Assembly: GCF_002744175.1 (NCBI RefSeq) | Contig: NZ_NKHF01000024.1 | Location: 28,576 to 92,575, forward strand | Direction: 5' to 3' | Origin: Pseudoalteromonas piscicida | Lineage (GTDB): Bacteria; Pseudomonadota; Gammaproteobacteria; Enterobacterales; Alteromonadaceae | Length of the DNA: 64,000 bases | Shown here: positions 12,901 to 19,663 of the stretch, one piece after another | How the letters are laid out: the number at the start of each line of letters is the position of its first letter | How positions within the stretch are numbered: the first letter of the stretch is position 1 | Notes under the pieces: generated by a model | The model's input: only the letters and a program-made list of their open reading frames with translations | The model's database searches: none | What the model was told of the DNA's origin: nothing | Position numbers and translations under genes: made by a program

Positions 12901-15900
12901 GGTACTACCCTTGCAATTCTGGCGAATGACTCGGATGTCGAGGATCAAGGCTTCGAAAGCTCCGCGATTGTACTCGAAGATAAAGGAGATGGTGCGGGTA
13001 ATTATGAACTGGCTGATGTTACTGTTGGCGCCGATGGCTTATTGAATATCACACCAAAGCAAGACCAAAACGGTATTTTAACCTTTACCTATACAGTTGA
13101 TGATAGCGAAGGGTTACGTTCTGAACCTGCAATGGTCACGGTGAATATTACAGCTGTTAACGATGCCCCTGTTGCAGAAGATAATACTGCGCAATTACTT
13201 GAAGATGGCAATATTGAAATTAACGTGTTGGGTAACGACTCTGATGTTGATAGCCAATTAAATGCATCAAGCGTGGCTATTGTGAGTCAACCACAAGGAG
13301 GCACGTTACAGATACTGGCATCAGGTAATATTGTTTATACACCAATTGCAAACTTCTTCGGTAATGATGCCTTTACTTATACAGTACAAGATGCTGAAGG
13401 ATTAGTTTCTAACGTTGCCACAGTAAATATTACGGTGACCTCGGTGAATGATGCGCCGGTTATTTCTGGAACACCATTAACAAGTGCAAGTGAAGATGTA
13501 GCATATAGTTTCACGCCTACTGCTACAGATACTGACAATGATCCACTCATCTTTAGTGTATCGAACCTGCCTATTTGGGCAACTTTTGATGATATAACTG
13601 GAACAATTTCAGGAACACCTACTGAAGGTCAGGATGGCACTTACTCAGATATTGTTATTACAGTGTCAGACGGGCAAGTTGATGCTTCGTTGCCTGCTTT
13701 TGCTATAACAGTTAGTCCTGTTAACGACGCGCCTACGATTTCGGGAACTCCATCAACAAACGTCAATCAAGATGAGGATTACAGTTTCACGCCTACAGCA
13801 TCTGATGTGGACTCCGAAAACTTAGTATTCGCTATTGAAAATGCCCCAGTTTGGGCAAGTTTTGACAGCACAACGGGTAGCCTTTCAGGTACGCCAGTGA
13901 GAGAAGATGTTGGAACCTATAGCAACATTATAATCAGTGTGAGTGATGGTGAACTCGAAGCAAGCTTACCTGCATTTGAAATTGTCGTGGCGCCTGTTAA
14001 CGCGGCACCTATTGCGAACAACATGCAAAGAAGCGTACTCGAAGATGGTACAACAAGCTTCTCTGCAGATGTTAGTGATGCTGATGGAGACACATTGACA
14101 ATGGAGCTAGTATCACAGCCGCAAAGTGGTGTGGTACAAATTCAAGGTACGGTGTTTACTTATACCCCATTGCCGAACTTCAACGGCACAGACGTGTTTA
14201 CGTACACTGTTTCAGACAATGAGTTTAAGTCAAACACTGCTTCTGTGACGATGACGGTGACGTCTGTAAATGATGTTCCAATTGCCGTAGACGACAGCTT
14301 TACCTTTGATGCGGTCGCTTCGAATCAATACGTACTTCCTGTGTTAGATAATGATGTTGACCCTGATGGTACAGAGCTGAGAATTATTGGCGCCAAAGCA
14401 TCTATTGGTTCCGCATTCATAGCAAACAATACGTTAACTTATGAAGCGGTGCAGAATACTCAAGGGCCTATTGTTGTTACCTATTTAATTGAGGATGAGG
14501 GCAAAGCCAGGGCTAGGGCGAATGCCAATATTACAATTAACGAAACGGGGGCGGGTAGCGCGCCGACGATAACTGCACCGAGTGATTTAACAGTTGATGC
14601 AACTGGGCTATTCACTAAGGTTAACTTAGGCACCGCCGTTGCCGTTGATAGCTCTGGTAATTCATTACCGGTTTCACTGGTAAGGGGAGCTCCTATTTTC
14701 GCGCCAGGAAGCCACATTGTTTACTGGCAAACGTCTGACAATGAAGGGCGTCAAGCGACAGCGAGCCAAAATCTTAATGTCAATCCGTTGGTATCGTTGC
14801 AAAAGGATAGTCGAGTAGCTGAAGATCGCAGCCACTCCATTCAGGTATTCCTCAATGGACCTGCGCCAAGCTATCCGGTGACTGTACCATATACGGTATC
14901 AGGTACTGCTGATAGTACAGATCACGACTTGCAGTCAGGTGAGGTTGTCATAAACTCTGGAACCAGTGCGACTATCAGTTTCAATATATTTGCTGATGGC
15001 GTTTCAGAAGGCAATGAAACAATAGTTGTTACCCTAGATGACACGCTGAACAGGGGCGCAAAATCTTCTTCGACAATCACGATTGTTGAAGAAAATGTTG
15101 CACCGAACCTGACAACAACCATTCTACAGAATAACGAGGAGCGTAGCTTAATTACTGCCTCTGATGAGCAAGTAACAATAGAAGCGCAGGTTAGTGACCC
15201 TAATCCAAATGATTTAGTAAGCGTGACTTGGCAGCCGGATGCCGCATTGGTTAATGTGTCAAACGATCCATTTGTATTTGAGTTTAACCCTGCAAATATT
15301 CCAGCTGGAATCTATAAAGTAAGAGTGACAGCTGAAGATAATGCTGAGCCTAGCTTGTCTACATCTCGTAATGTGTTTGTTGAAGTTGTGCCGTCATTAG
15401 CCCCCCTCACAGGTGAAGATAGCGATGGAGACTTAATTCCGGATGATCAAGAAGGGTACTCTGATGACGATGAAGATGGTATTCCTGATTTTATGGATGC
15501 TATCACTGACTGTAATGTCATCCAGGAGCAAGCACTTGAATCCAGTCAGTTCTTAGTTGAGGGGGATCCTGGTGTTTGTCTCCGCAAAGGGGCGACTGTA
15601 CCACAAAACAATACAGGTGGGTTGCAGTTACTTGAAGAAGAGTTACCGTCAGATCCTAGTGCGAGTAACGCCGGTGGTATTTTTGACTTTATAGCAACTG
15701 GCCTACCACAGCCGGGTGACGTTTACAGTATTGTGCTTCCACAGCGTCAGCCAATTCCGCTTAATGCCGTGTATCGTAAGTTAATCTCTGGAGAATGGCG
15801 TGACTTTGTCACTGGAGATGGTAATGAATTGCTGTCTACCGAAGGTGAGCCTGGCTTCTGTCCACCTCCAGGCAGCAATGAATGGACTGCTGGTCTTGCT

Positions 15901-17244
15901 GAAGGCGATTGGTGTGTTCAACTTCGGATAGTTGATGGTGGCCCGAATGACGATGATGGTATAGCGAATGGCAGTATTGTAGACCCAGGTGGCATTGCAG
16001 TACCAGCTAGTAATAACGTTCAACCTGTTGCTAACGCAGACTCTGTCACTATTGTTTCTGGTCAAACGATTATCATTGATGTGCTTGCAAATGACACCGA
16101 TGATGACAATGATGTGCTGACCATTACCAGTGCAACGGTTGATTTTGGTAATGTAGTGATTGATGAGAATAAGCTCCATTATACCCCTCCAACTTCATTC
16201 ATTGGAAATGCAACAATTCAGTATGGTGTAACCGATGGTGAAGGAGGATCTAGCAGCAGCACGGCAACGGTTTCTATTGTTGCCAATCAAGCACCGCAAA
16301 CAGTGAATGATACGGCAGCCTCAAATGGCTCACCAATCACCATTGATGTGTTAGCAAATGATACGGACCCTGAAGGGGGCGTATTGAGCTTAGTTTCTGC
16401 TACTGCGACTCAAGGGAGTGTAGCTATCAACATAGATGGTACATTAAGCTATACGCCAAAAGCTGGCTTTGAAGGGGTTGATACTATTACCTATGTTGTT
16501 CAAGATGAGTTTGGTGCAACTTCAGAAGGGCTGGTCAGTGTTACCGTGTCAGTGAAACAAGTTACATCTATTACAAATAAGTCTTCGGGGACTATGGGAG
16601 GCATGTTGTTACTACTAGTGAGTGCGTTGGTGATCCGCCGTAAAAAGTCACTGTTACCTGCATTTACCTTGGTAAGCAGTACTTGTTTGCTGAGCACGCA
16701 GGTACATGCAAGTGATTGGCAACTAGAAGCAACACTTGGTCAATCAACTGCTGATAGCGAGCTATATTCGGGCGATTTAGAGTTTGTAAATGTAGACGAA
16801 GATAGCAGCAGTTGGTCAATTGGCGCGTTTTACGAGCTAATTCCAAATTGGCAAGTGGGATTTCGATATATAGACCTTGGTCGTGGAAAAGTTGAGTTCA
16901 GTGGTTTGAGCGACGATCCTGAGCAAAGTCAGGCGGCCCTCGCGCGTGTTGCGCCTGTATTACCGGAAGGGCCAGCACTACAATTTAACTATTCAAAAGG
17001 TTTTGCGGATAAGTTTGTAGGTAAAATGTTCTTAGGAGCTTTTAATTGGGATTATAAGATAAATAGTGTGCGAGAGGGGCGATTCTCAACGCGCTATGAG
17101 GATAGTGGTACCAGTGGCTATATCGGAGGTGGGGTTCATTATCGATTGACTGATTCACTTTCTTTAGGTGTTGATTATAGCCACTATTTTGTTTCTGCAA
17201 ATGATGTAAAGGAGCTAGCACTAAACCTTAGCTATCGTTTCTAA
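931..17244 (+). CDS. Giant secreted Ig/cadherin-like repeat protein with C-terminal OmpA-like barrel
   Basis: 5437 residues. Order seen: signal peptide 1-26 (cut after VWA); unknown domain ~28-215; SbsA-type Ig (Big_5-like) ~218-343; RTX/beta-roll-like Gly-Asp repeats ~500-1180 (GGSGADT, GNAGNDN); Ig-like domains; 17 tandem 104-residue Ig-like units 1722-3489; cadherin/VCBS-like and putative-Ig domains ~3500-4540; HYR-like ~4544-4620; Calx-beta-like ~4622-4725; Ca-binding DSDGD/DDDEDG segment ~4830-4858; a domain like choice-of-anchor U (~4859-5027, DGGPNDDDG, IVDPGG); two more Ig-like domains; a GlyGly-CTERM-like segment (SSGTMGG, Leu-rich helix, RRKK) 5218-5239; a second signal-peptide-like stretch ending VHA at 5260; then an eight-strand OmpA-like barrel 5261-5437 ending in Phe. 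Probably a calcium-stabilised adhesin or surface-layer protein. AGGAGAG precedes the ATG. The family assignments are by eye. Confidence 0.85.
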   Translation: MRLSQVAIAVTSAGVSAALLSGEVWAAQQTINYSNGSGSGFSEVETGDSNTGNMPSVTLTSAGPVTLVLDAGTSSDSTPFTGLNDLAFVAGVVYSNTMLSEFNDRGFRFYEKSSINFSFDEITFMQGSARDSDKTYQLVLTGFSGGTQTVTETVTLPNGNDANSGLQELFTLAWGTDFTDAAWQDVDTVTMAFTRSPGSDSRYLIRSIKIDDAAVSDSTAPTFVSASSTPTDDATNVSVSNNIEIAFDENIALNSGNITIRNVTDNSDFEVFDVATESDGTTTSPSAGRVSITNDKVYLNPTTDLTGNRTYAIRIDATAVQDSAGNAFLGISDDTTFNFSTPNTAPEVDLNSGTGGNDNTASFSEGSGAVNIASSASVTEADSDTLKTITITLTNDQDGASEGLNVTAAAQNALTGVSGASDITLQDTISITGATATAAEVATFLQAVTYNNTSSTPNETARTVTVVINDGSTNSTTRTATVSVSNATAASSSAAAFNTTNGTNLTPAITFSSEDEMLTIADASHTTGSTADGGGGTDILSVPTGTNLANLTSLTNFETLTPDSGASITLTESQHESFTTINGAGTNQFTLSSADGNGVISADSDIETYVLDAAFSITMGSSGQNITGSSGNDTVITGAITATGTLSGGSGTDVLQMANGSNIANATVSGFETLTVENNSSATMTEVQHDTFSSITGSGTESILIAVANDGFTASSAIEAYFLGQANTVTLGAAGQTIVGSSGNDTIDVGTFTTTGTLNGSSGTDTMAMSSGANISSSTVVNFENLTLASGASVTLSASQPSKFAGTITAAGTETINIVGNGDFTTLANIESFSVDDDSSNSRTVTIAAGGTSVTAASSTDAVTFNVGTLTYTGTLTGEGTTADTLSMSSGANISGGSIANIVNLTLVSGASVTMTPAQNAAFTGTITATGSETINISGDGDFTTLNGIETYSVGDDNTNTRTITVTNASATIDATSGTDAITFDIAGSAFNGSLVGDPTTGDTVSASDGADVSGGGFTNIGTLSLVSGATVTIDAANVANNFTSAITGAAGSETLKLVDGGTFNFANTSVSEVENLAIGTNSIFNITLTDNFDSNGNAVTISNAFGSAITNAITLNASALSGDTINMTATDFNGNDTISGGSGADTIRPGGGTDSMTGNAGNDNFVGSATDLNGDTIADLSIGDIVTVTGVTGLTTSNVRFNGTSVLQIDTNATDFSAVEISLSLTNAPGNNLGFSVADNNGNTEITFITPNDVPVFSNLNGGGTFVENGSAVVIDSDVLVADTELDALNTGAGNYDGASLTIARNGGADSQDVFGNNGSLGTLTEGNTFTYNAATVGTVTTNSSGTLVLTFNSSATSAIVDSVLQNITYQNSSEAPPASVTLDFTFNDGTANSTGTNQATINITAQNDAPTDISLSNTTVNQSATGAGANIGILSTSDVDTSDSHTYSLVSAGSSASGTCSADTDNASFQINGSILETQAALNGGTYVVCLQTNDATTTFQKAFTITVNDDVAPDAPSTPDLDAGSDTGPSNSDNITNDTTPTLSGTAESGATVTLYSDQVGGGATVIGTGTATGGNWQITTSALTAGLVHGISAKATDADSNESTSSGSLSVTIDTTAPSAPSTPDLSASSDTGSSNTDNITNDTTPTFTGTGTTGDTVTLISNVDGTVGSAVVSGGTWTITSSELTSGAQTISARATDTAGNTVDSAGLSVTIDTNVSAPTITTPIEGDGKVNAAEDNDVLITGSGADANVTVSVSITDGSATLSQNVTSDGSGNWTISGSEFNVSGFTNGDLTISASQTDNAGNTSSAASTTITLDNAAPSAPSITTPIEGDGLVNAAEDADVLIAGTGAEAGNSVTVTIHDGANSLSRTVTADNTGAWTISGSEFDVSTFNNGTLTVSASQSDSAGNTSSTASTTITLDNAAPSAPSITTPIEGDGLVNAAEDADVLIAGTGAEAGNSVTVTIHDGANSLSRTVTADNTGGWTISGSEFDVSTFNNGTLTVSASQSDSAGNTSSAASTTITLDNAAPSAPSITTPIEGDGLVNAAEDADVLIAGTGAEAGNSVTVTIHDGANSLSRTVTADNTGAWTISGSEFDVSTFNNGTLTVSASQSDSAGNTSSAASTTVTLDNAAPSAPSITTPIEGDGLVNAAEDADVLIAGTGAEAGNSVTVTIHDGANSLSRTVTADNTGAWTISGSEFDVSTFNNGTLTVSASQSDSAGNTSSAASTTITLDNAAPSAPSITTPIEGDGLVNAAEDADVLIAGTGAEAGNSVTVTIHDGANSLSRTVTADNTGAWTISGSEFDVSTFNNGTLTVSASQSDSAGNTSSAASTTITLDNAAPSAPSITTPIEGDGLVNAAEDADVLIAGTGAEAGNSVTVTIHDGANSLSRTVTADNTGGWTISGSEFDVSTFNNGTLTVSASQSDSAGNTSSAASTTITLDNAAPSAPSITTPIEGDGVVNAAEDADVLIAGTGAEAGNSVTVTIHDGANSLSRTVTADNTGTWTISGSEFDVSTFNNGTLTVSASQSDSAGNTSSAASTTITLDNAAPSAPSITTPIEGDGLVNAAEDADVLIAGTGAEAGNSVTVTIHDGANSLSRTVTADNTGAWTISGSEFDVSTFNNGTLTVSATQTDSAGNTSSAASTTVTLDNAAPSAPSITTPIEGDGLVNAAEDADVLIAGTGAEAGNSVTVTIHDGANSLSRTVTADNTGAWTISGSEFDVSTFNNGTLTVSASQSDSAGNTSSAASTTITLDNAAPSAPSITTPIEGDGVVNAAEDADVLIAGTGAEAVNSVTVTIHDGANSLSRTVTADNTGAWTISGSEFDVSTFNNGTLTVSASQSDSAGNTSSAASTTITLDNAAPSAPSITTPIEGDGLVNAAEDADVLIAGTGAEAGNSVTVTIHDGANSLSRTVTADNTGAWTISGSEFDVSTFNNGTLTVSASQSDSAGNTSSAASTTITLDNAAPSAPSITTPIEGDDVVNAAEDADVLIAGTGAEADASVTVTIHDGANSLSRTVTADNTGTWTISGSEFDVSTFNNGTLTVSASQSDSAGNTSSAASTTITLDNAAPSAPSITTPIEGDGLVNAAEDADVLIAGTGAEADASVTVTIDDGANSLSRTVTADNTGAWTISGSEFDVSTFNNGTLTVSASQSDSAGNTSSAASTTITLDNAAPSAPSITTPIEGDGLVNAAEDADVLIAGTGAEADASVTVTIDDGANSLSRTVTADNTGAWTISGSEFDVSTFNNGTLTVSASQSDSAGNTSSAASTTITLDNAAPSAPSITTPIEGDGLVNAAEDADVLIAGTGAEAGNSVTVTIDDGANSLSRTVTADNTGAWTISGSEFDVSTFNNGTLTVSATQTDSAGNASSAGSTTITLDNSAPSALSITTPIEGDDLINETEDSDVLIEGSGAEAQNSVTVTIDDGVNSLSRTVTADNTGAWTISGSEFDVSTFTNGTLTVTASQSDASGNTSSSANTTVTLDNSAPEGITASIDQELINADNETSFSFTLTGLESTGSFTYEISDGNTSVTSSSAIEITSTTQQETDIDVTSLGEGTLTLSVIVSDDVGNNSDTVTDTVTKKYNVAPVLSGSPDTSVDEDSVYDFTPTLTDSDTDDTHTYSIVNKPDWAEFDTQTGQLTGTPEDSDVGTTSDIEISVTDGTDSDTLAAFSIEVVNTNDAPIGQDVSFTIDEGGSLSKDSENGLLSLASDDDLDSNDSLTVVKDTDPQYGTLTLNADGSFEYIHSGGEDSTDSFTYRVEDSVNASSPIYTVTINTTAIEDAPTAVNDTLTTLEDASNSVNVLLNDSDPENNMVASSVTIKTQPTKGQLSVTNGVVTFTPTANANGEDSFTYTVKDSTQAESNEATVSINITPVNDLPVAANFTPNIDEDTATSALAVRASATDVEDTNPTGTITLESQPTIGQAEVDLDNGTITYTPNANETGSDSFTYSILDSEGGKSNIATISVNIGAVNDRPIAANDEVTTEEDTGTTLAILANDSDVEDQGFESSAIVLEDKGDGAGNYELADVTVGADGLLNITPKQDQNGILTFTYTVDDSEGLRSEPAMVTVNITAVNDAPVAEDNTAQLLEDGNIEINVLGNDSDVDSQLNASSVAIVSQPQGGTLQILASGNIVYTPIANFFGNDAFTYTVQDAEGLVSNVATVNITVTSVNDAPVISGTPLTSASEDVAYSFTPTATDTDNDPLIFSVSNLPIWATFDDITGTISGTPTEGQDGTYSDIVITVSDGQVDASLPAFAITVSPVNDAPTISGTPSTNVNQDEDYSFTPTASDVDSENLVFAIENAPVWASFDSTTGSLSGTPVREDVGTYSNIIISVSDGELEASLPAFEIVVAPVNAAPIANNMQRSVLEDGTTSFSADVSDADGDTLTMELVSQPQSGVVQIQGTVFTYTPLPNFNGTDVFTYTVSDNEFKSNTASVTMTVTSVNDVPIAVDDSFTFDAVASNQYVLPVLDNDVDPDGTELRIIGAKASIGSAFIANNTLTYEAVQNTQGPIVVTYLIEDEGKARARANANITINETGAGSAPTITAPSDLTVDATGLFTKVNLGTAVAVDSSGNSLPVSLVRGAPIFAPGSHIVYWQTSDNEGRQATASQNLNVNPLVSLQKDSRVAEDRSHSIQVFLNGPAPSYPVTVPYTVSGTADSTDHDLQSGEVVINSGTSATISFNIFADGVSEGNETIVVTLDDTLNRGAKSSSTITIVEENVAPNLTTTILQNNEERSLITASDEQVTIEAQVSDPNPNDLVSVTWQPDAALVNVSNDPFVFEFNPANIPAGIYKVRVTAEDNAEPSLSTSRNVFVEVVPSLAPLTGEDSDGDLIPDDQEGYSDDDEDGIPDFMDAITDCNVIQEQALESSQFLVEGDPGVCLRKGATVPQNNTGGLQLLEEELPSDPSASNAGGIFDFIATGLPQPGDVYSIVLPQRQPIPLNAVYRKLISGEWRDFVTGDGNELLSTEGEPGFCPPPGSNEWTAGLAEGDWCVQLRIVDGGPNDDDGIANGSIVDPGGIAVPASNNVQPVANADSVTIVSGQTIIIDVLANDTDDDNDVLTITSATVDFGNVVIDENKLHYTPPTSFIGNATIQYGVTDGEGGSSSSTATVSIVANQAPQTVNDTAASNGSPITIDVLANDTDPEGGVLSLVSATATQGSVAINIDGTLSYTPKAGFEGVDTITYVVQDEFGATSEGLVSVTVSVKQVTSITNKSSGTMGGMLLLLVSALVIRRKKSLLPAFTLVSSTCLLSTQVHASDWQLEATLGQSTADSELYSGDLEFVNVDEDSSSWSIGAFYELIPNWQVGFRYIDLGRGKVEFSGLSDDPEQSQAALARVAPVLPEGPALQFNYSKGFADKFVGKMFLGAFNWDYKINSVREGRFSTRYEDSGTSGYIGGGVHYRLTDSLSLGVDYSHYFVSANDVKELALNLSYRF
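6094..11397 (+). repeat. 17 tandem 312-bp repeats inside the giant gene
   Basis: The start of each unit (codons for SAP.ITTPIEGD) recurs at exactly 312-bp spacing from 6094 to 11086, giving 17 units of 104 codons. The first unit (6094) and the last (11086) are diverged; the 15 between are nearly identical at DNA level. Variants are shuffled among units: GLV/GVV/DVV after EGD, AGNS/ADAS/AVNS, IHDG/IDDG, GAWT/GGWT/GTWT, and SASQSDS/SATQTDS. This mosaic pattern fits gene conversion and unequal crossover. Copy number may be wrong in a short-read assembly. Confidence 0.95.
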
Positions 17245-17268
17245 TTTCAAGCACTACGGTTAAACGAA

Positions 17269-17296
17269 AGACCTCACATACTGTGAGGTCTTTTTA
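17269..17296 (+). terminator. Intrinsic terminator of the giant gene
   Basis: Perfect 10-bp stem AGACCTCACA / TGTGAGGTCT with a three-base loop, followed directly by a T-run, 25 bases after the stop codon. Confidence 0.92.
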
Positions 17297-17347
17297 TATT
17301 TATCTTTGCCAAGCATGATTTAAATGGTGAAGATGACACCTTTTCTC

Positions 17348-17598
17348 TAATTAATCAGAGGTTTGAATAAGGAATTAGCTCACTCATTGTTTTTAAATCA
17401 CATTAAATCACTTCCTGAGCTAGTCAGTAAGTTTTGGGGATAACCGCGCTTCCGTGTCCTACTTTCGTTAAGGTATCTACACCTTGAAGGCAGGTGGATT
17501 TACAAACCAATAGCTCTCTACTGGCAGTAAGTTCAACGAAGTTAGCGGCTAAAACCAGCAGTTAGAAAGGCATTAATTATCCGAAGCTCAGGTTAATT
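17348..17598. repeat. MITE-like ~250-bp noncoding element, copy A
   Basis: Aligns along its length with 24440-24698 (same orientation) and with the reverse complement of 55631-55866. Its ends form an imperfect terminal inverted repeat: it starts TAATTAATCAGAGGTTTGAA and the reverse complement of its end starts TAATTAACCTGAGCTTCGGA. The element fills most of the 17245-17592 gap and runs over the stop codon of the lipoprotein gene that ends at 17593. No ORF inside it looks real. Confidence 0.75.
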
Positions 17599-18366
17599 AA
17601 GCGTCACTTTTAGCTCTTCTGACTTTGTTTGTTGAATAGCATAGATTTTACTACCAGACTTAAAACGATTATCGACAGTGCCTTCTTGCATTCGAGACAA
17701 GGTTACGTATGAGCTACAGGCTTTACTTTTGTCTAGGTCTTCATCATTAAAACCGTCAACACTGCCAAGTAGAAGTGTAAATTGGCCCGAGTTATCATCT
17801 AATTCGGCCTGGTGAGAAAAAGTAGAGATGCCTCCCGACTTAGTTGTACAAGTAGAAGTAAAGTCTAAGATCAAAGACGTATCAGGGTTAATCTCTGGCT
17901 TCCATTCAACAATGATTCGTTCATCCTTTCTGAAGCTAGAGAGTACGGGAGAATATAGAGTAACAGTAGCAGGTAAGAAGACAGATGCAGTTAGTTTCTG
18001 ATTTTCCTTTTCACGGATCAGCTCCAGTTTGAACTCAGTCCCTTGCGTTGTCTGAGAAAAGTAGCCTTGATAGTCGATATCCAAAAAGTCTTTATCCATT
18101 TCTAACACTTTAAACTCTTCGCCCACAGTAGCCTGAACTTGATCGCCATCGCTAAGAATAATGTTAGCCCCAGTGCTACTGTTTAGATTAAATTCGGTCA
18201 CAACCCTCGAACGCTCGCCATTCGCAGTAAGACGGATATCGGCCCATATCCCTTCCGTTTTAATGACATTGGATGTGGTTGATTCACTTGAGCAACCGGT
18301 GGTACCGATAATACAGAGCAAACTTACTAAGCTGTAAAGATGTTTCACTTTCACTTTCATTTTCAT
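17593..18366 (-). CDS. Putative lipoprotein, tandem paralogue 1
   Basis: 257 residues, not recognised as a named family. It opens with a lysine-rich n-region, a hydrophobic helix and a lipobox (IGTTGC, Cys about residue 25), so it should be a lipoprotein; the residues after Cys (SSES) lack an Asp-2 retention signal, which favours the outer membrane. The body is predicted mostly beta and carries the conserved stretches TEGIWADIRLT, SRVVTEFN, STGAN and IDYQGYFSQT, shared with the neighbouring paralogue at 18762-19523. Cys pairs in the last third (STCTT, KACSS) are also shared and may form a disulphide. The two genes are clearly a tandem duplication, each with its own upstream region. Function unknown. 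Confidence 0.8.
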   Translation of the reverse strand: MKMKVKVKHLYSLVSLLCIIGTTGCSSESTTSNVIKTEGIWADIRLTANGERSRVVTEFNLNSSTGANIILSDGDQVQATVGEEFKVLEMDKDFLDIDYQGYFSQTTQGTEFKLELIREKENQKLTASVFLPATVTLYSPVLSSFRKDERIIVEWKPEINPDTSLILDFTSTCTTKSGGISTFSHQAELDDNSGQFTLLLGSVDGFNDEDLDKSKACSSYVTLSRMQEGTVDNRFKSGSKIYAIQQTKSEELKVTLN

Positions 18367-18761
18367 TTCCTTTGACTTGTCGAATTCGACTTAGTGTATA
18401 CACAATTTTTAGTTACTGTAATGGGTATATAATAATATGTAACAAATTAATAAAAAGAAAGCGTTAAAAGGAAACATCCATGTTCCTAGATAAAAACATC
18501 GCCATATTAATTCGTAAATATGGAGATACTATGAATATGTAGTGCTACCAGTTAACCTTCACAATTTCTTGTTAAAGCAAGTTACTTCATTGAAAAATTT
18601 GCTATTGTTAACCCGAGTTTATGGCAACATAAGGTATCTCTTCTAGGCAAATAAAAGCCCAATATAAAATAGTAAAAAGCTCTCTTACGAGAGCTTTTGG
18701 GCTATGTGTTACTAGGAATTAACAAAATCTACTTTGAAGAGGGGGGAAGTAACATTTTGCT
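18367..18761. other. Intergenic region between the two lipoprotein genes
   Basis: It holds the promoter region of the 17593-18366 gene at its left, a terminator for the right-hand gene (18675-18698), and a short palindrome at 18502-18523 (CCATATT, eight-base spacer, AATATGG) that could be an operator. The stretch just upstream of each lipoprotein start shares the words TTAGTGTAT, consistent with duplicated promoters. No further gene seen. Confidence 0.5.
18675..18698 (-). terminator. Intrinsic terminator of lipoprotein paralogue 2
   Basis: Perfect 10-bp palindromic stem AAAAGCTCTC / GAGAGCTTTT with a four-base loop. Read on the minus strand it follows the stop codon at 18762 and runs into T-rich sequence. 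Confidence 0.85.
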
Positions 18762-19523
18762 TTAGTTCAGAGTAACGCTGAATTTTTCAGATTGTGTTCG
18801 CTGAATTGCATAAATGGTACTGCCAGACTTAAAGCGACTATCAATCGTGCCGTTACGCTTTCTAGAAAGGGTGACATATGATTTACAAGGTTTACTTTTA
18901 TCAATAGTCTCATCTTCGAACCATGCAACGTCGCTAAGTTCAAGGTTATATTGTCCCTTGCTATCATCTAGCTTGACGTTGTAACCAAACGAGAAAGGAT
19001 CGTTGGTATTGGAAGTACAAGTCGATGAAAAGTCGAGTTCTAAAATTGTATTCGGTTCTGAAGCTGCTTTCCATTCTATAAGTATTTGCTCTTGGAGTTT
19101 AAAAGTAGACGTTACGGGAGCGTACAATGTGACTTTGGAAGGGAGGTTAACTACTGAGGTAAGTGTTTCATTTTCCTTATCTCGCATTAGCTCTAGCTTA
19201 AACTCAATGCCTTGAGACGTCTGGCTAAAATATCCTTGATAATCGATATCAAAAAAATCTTCATCCATCTCCAACACTTTAGTTTCGTTGCCTACAGTCG
19301 CTTGTACTTTGTCATTATCACTAAGAACTATATTGGCTCCTGTACTGCGATTAACATTGAACTCTGTGACAACTCTTGAGCGATCTCCATCAGAGGTCAA
19401 TCGAATGTCAGCCCATATCCCTTCAGTTTTAACTACATCAGATGTTGTTGACTCTGTTGAGCAGCCCGTTGCGCTCAAAGCACAGATCAAAACTGTCAAA
19501 CTATAAATATGTTTCACTTTCAT
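18762..19523 (-). CDS. Putative lipoprotein, tandem paralogue 2
   Basis: 253 residues, colinear with the paralogue at 17593-18366 and near-identical over WADIRLT, SRVVTEFN, VQATVG, KVLEMD and DIDYQGYFSQT. Starts MKVKH, then a hydrophobic core and the lipobox SATGC, followed by STES. It keeps the same C-terminal Cys pairs and the ending IYAIQRT.SE. The divergence pattern (conserved core, variable loops) suggests both copies are maintained. No enzyme motif is visible; the repeated beta-like segments suggest a binding or structural role at the cell envelope. The gene next in line on the same strand is the PhoD-like phosphatase, 140 bases away, but nothing shows that the two are functionally tied. 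Confidence 0.8.
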   Translation of the reverse strand: MKVKHIYSLTVLICALSATGCSTESTTSDVVKTEGIWADIRLTSDGDRSRVVTEFNVNRSTGANIVLSDNDKVQATVGNETKVLEMDEDFFDIDYQGYFSQTSQGIEFKLELMRDKENETLTSVVNLPSKVTLYAPVTSTFKLQEQILIEWKAASEPNTILELDFSSTCTSNTNDPFSFGYNVKLDDSKGQYNLELSDVAWFEDETIDKSKPCKSYVTLSRKRNGTIDSRFKSGSTIYAIQRTQSEKFSVTLN

Positions 19524-19663
19524 ATCCTTTGCTGTTGATATCTGTTGGTCTTTCTTTAGTGTATGTGATATTTACAGTATCTAGAATGGGAATTTACAAA
19601 TTATAACATTTTACAACAAGGTGTTTTTCTGGCGTAACTTTCACTGCTTGTTTGCATTAATAA

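Noticed and set aside
18502..18523. Palindrome CCATATT-N8-AATATGG as an operator
   Set aside because: Not at a clear promoter position and AT-rich, so chance is likely.
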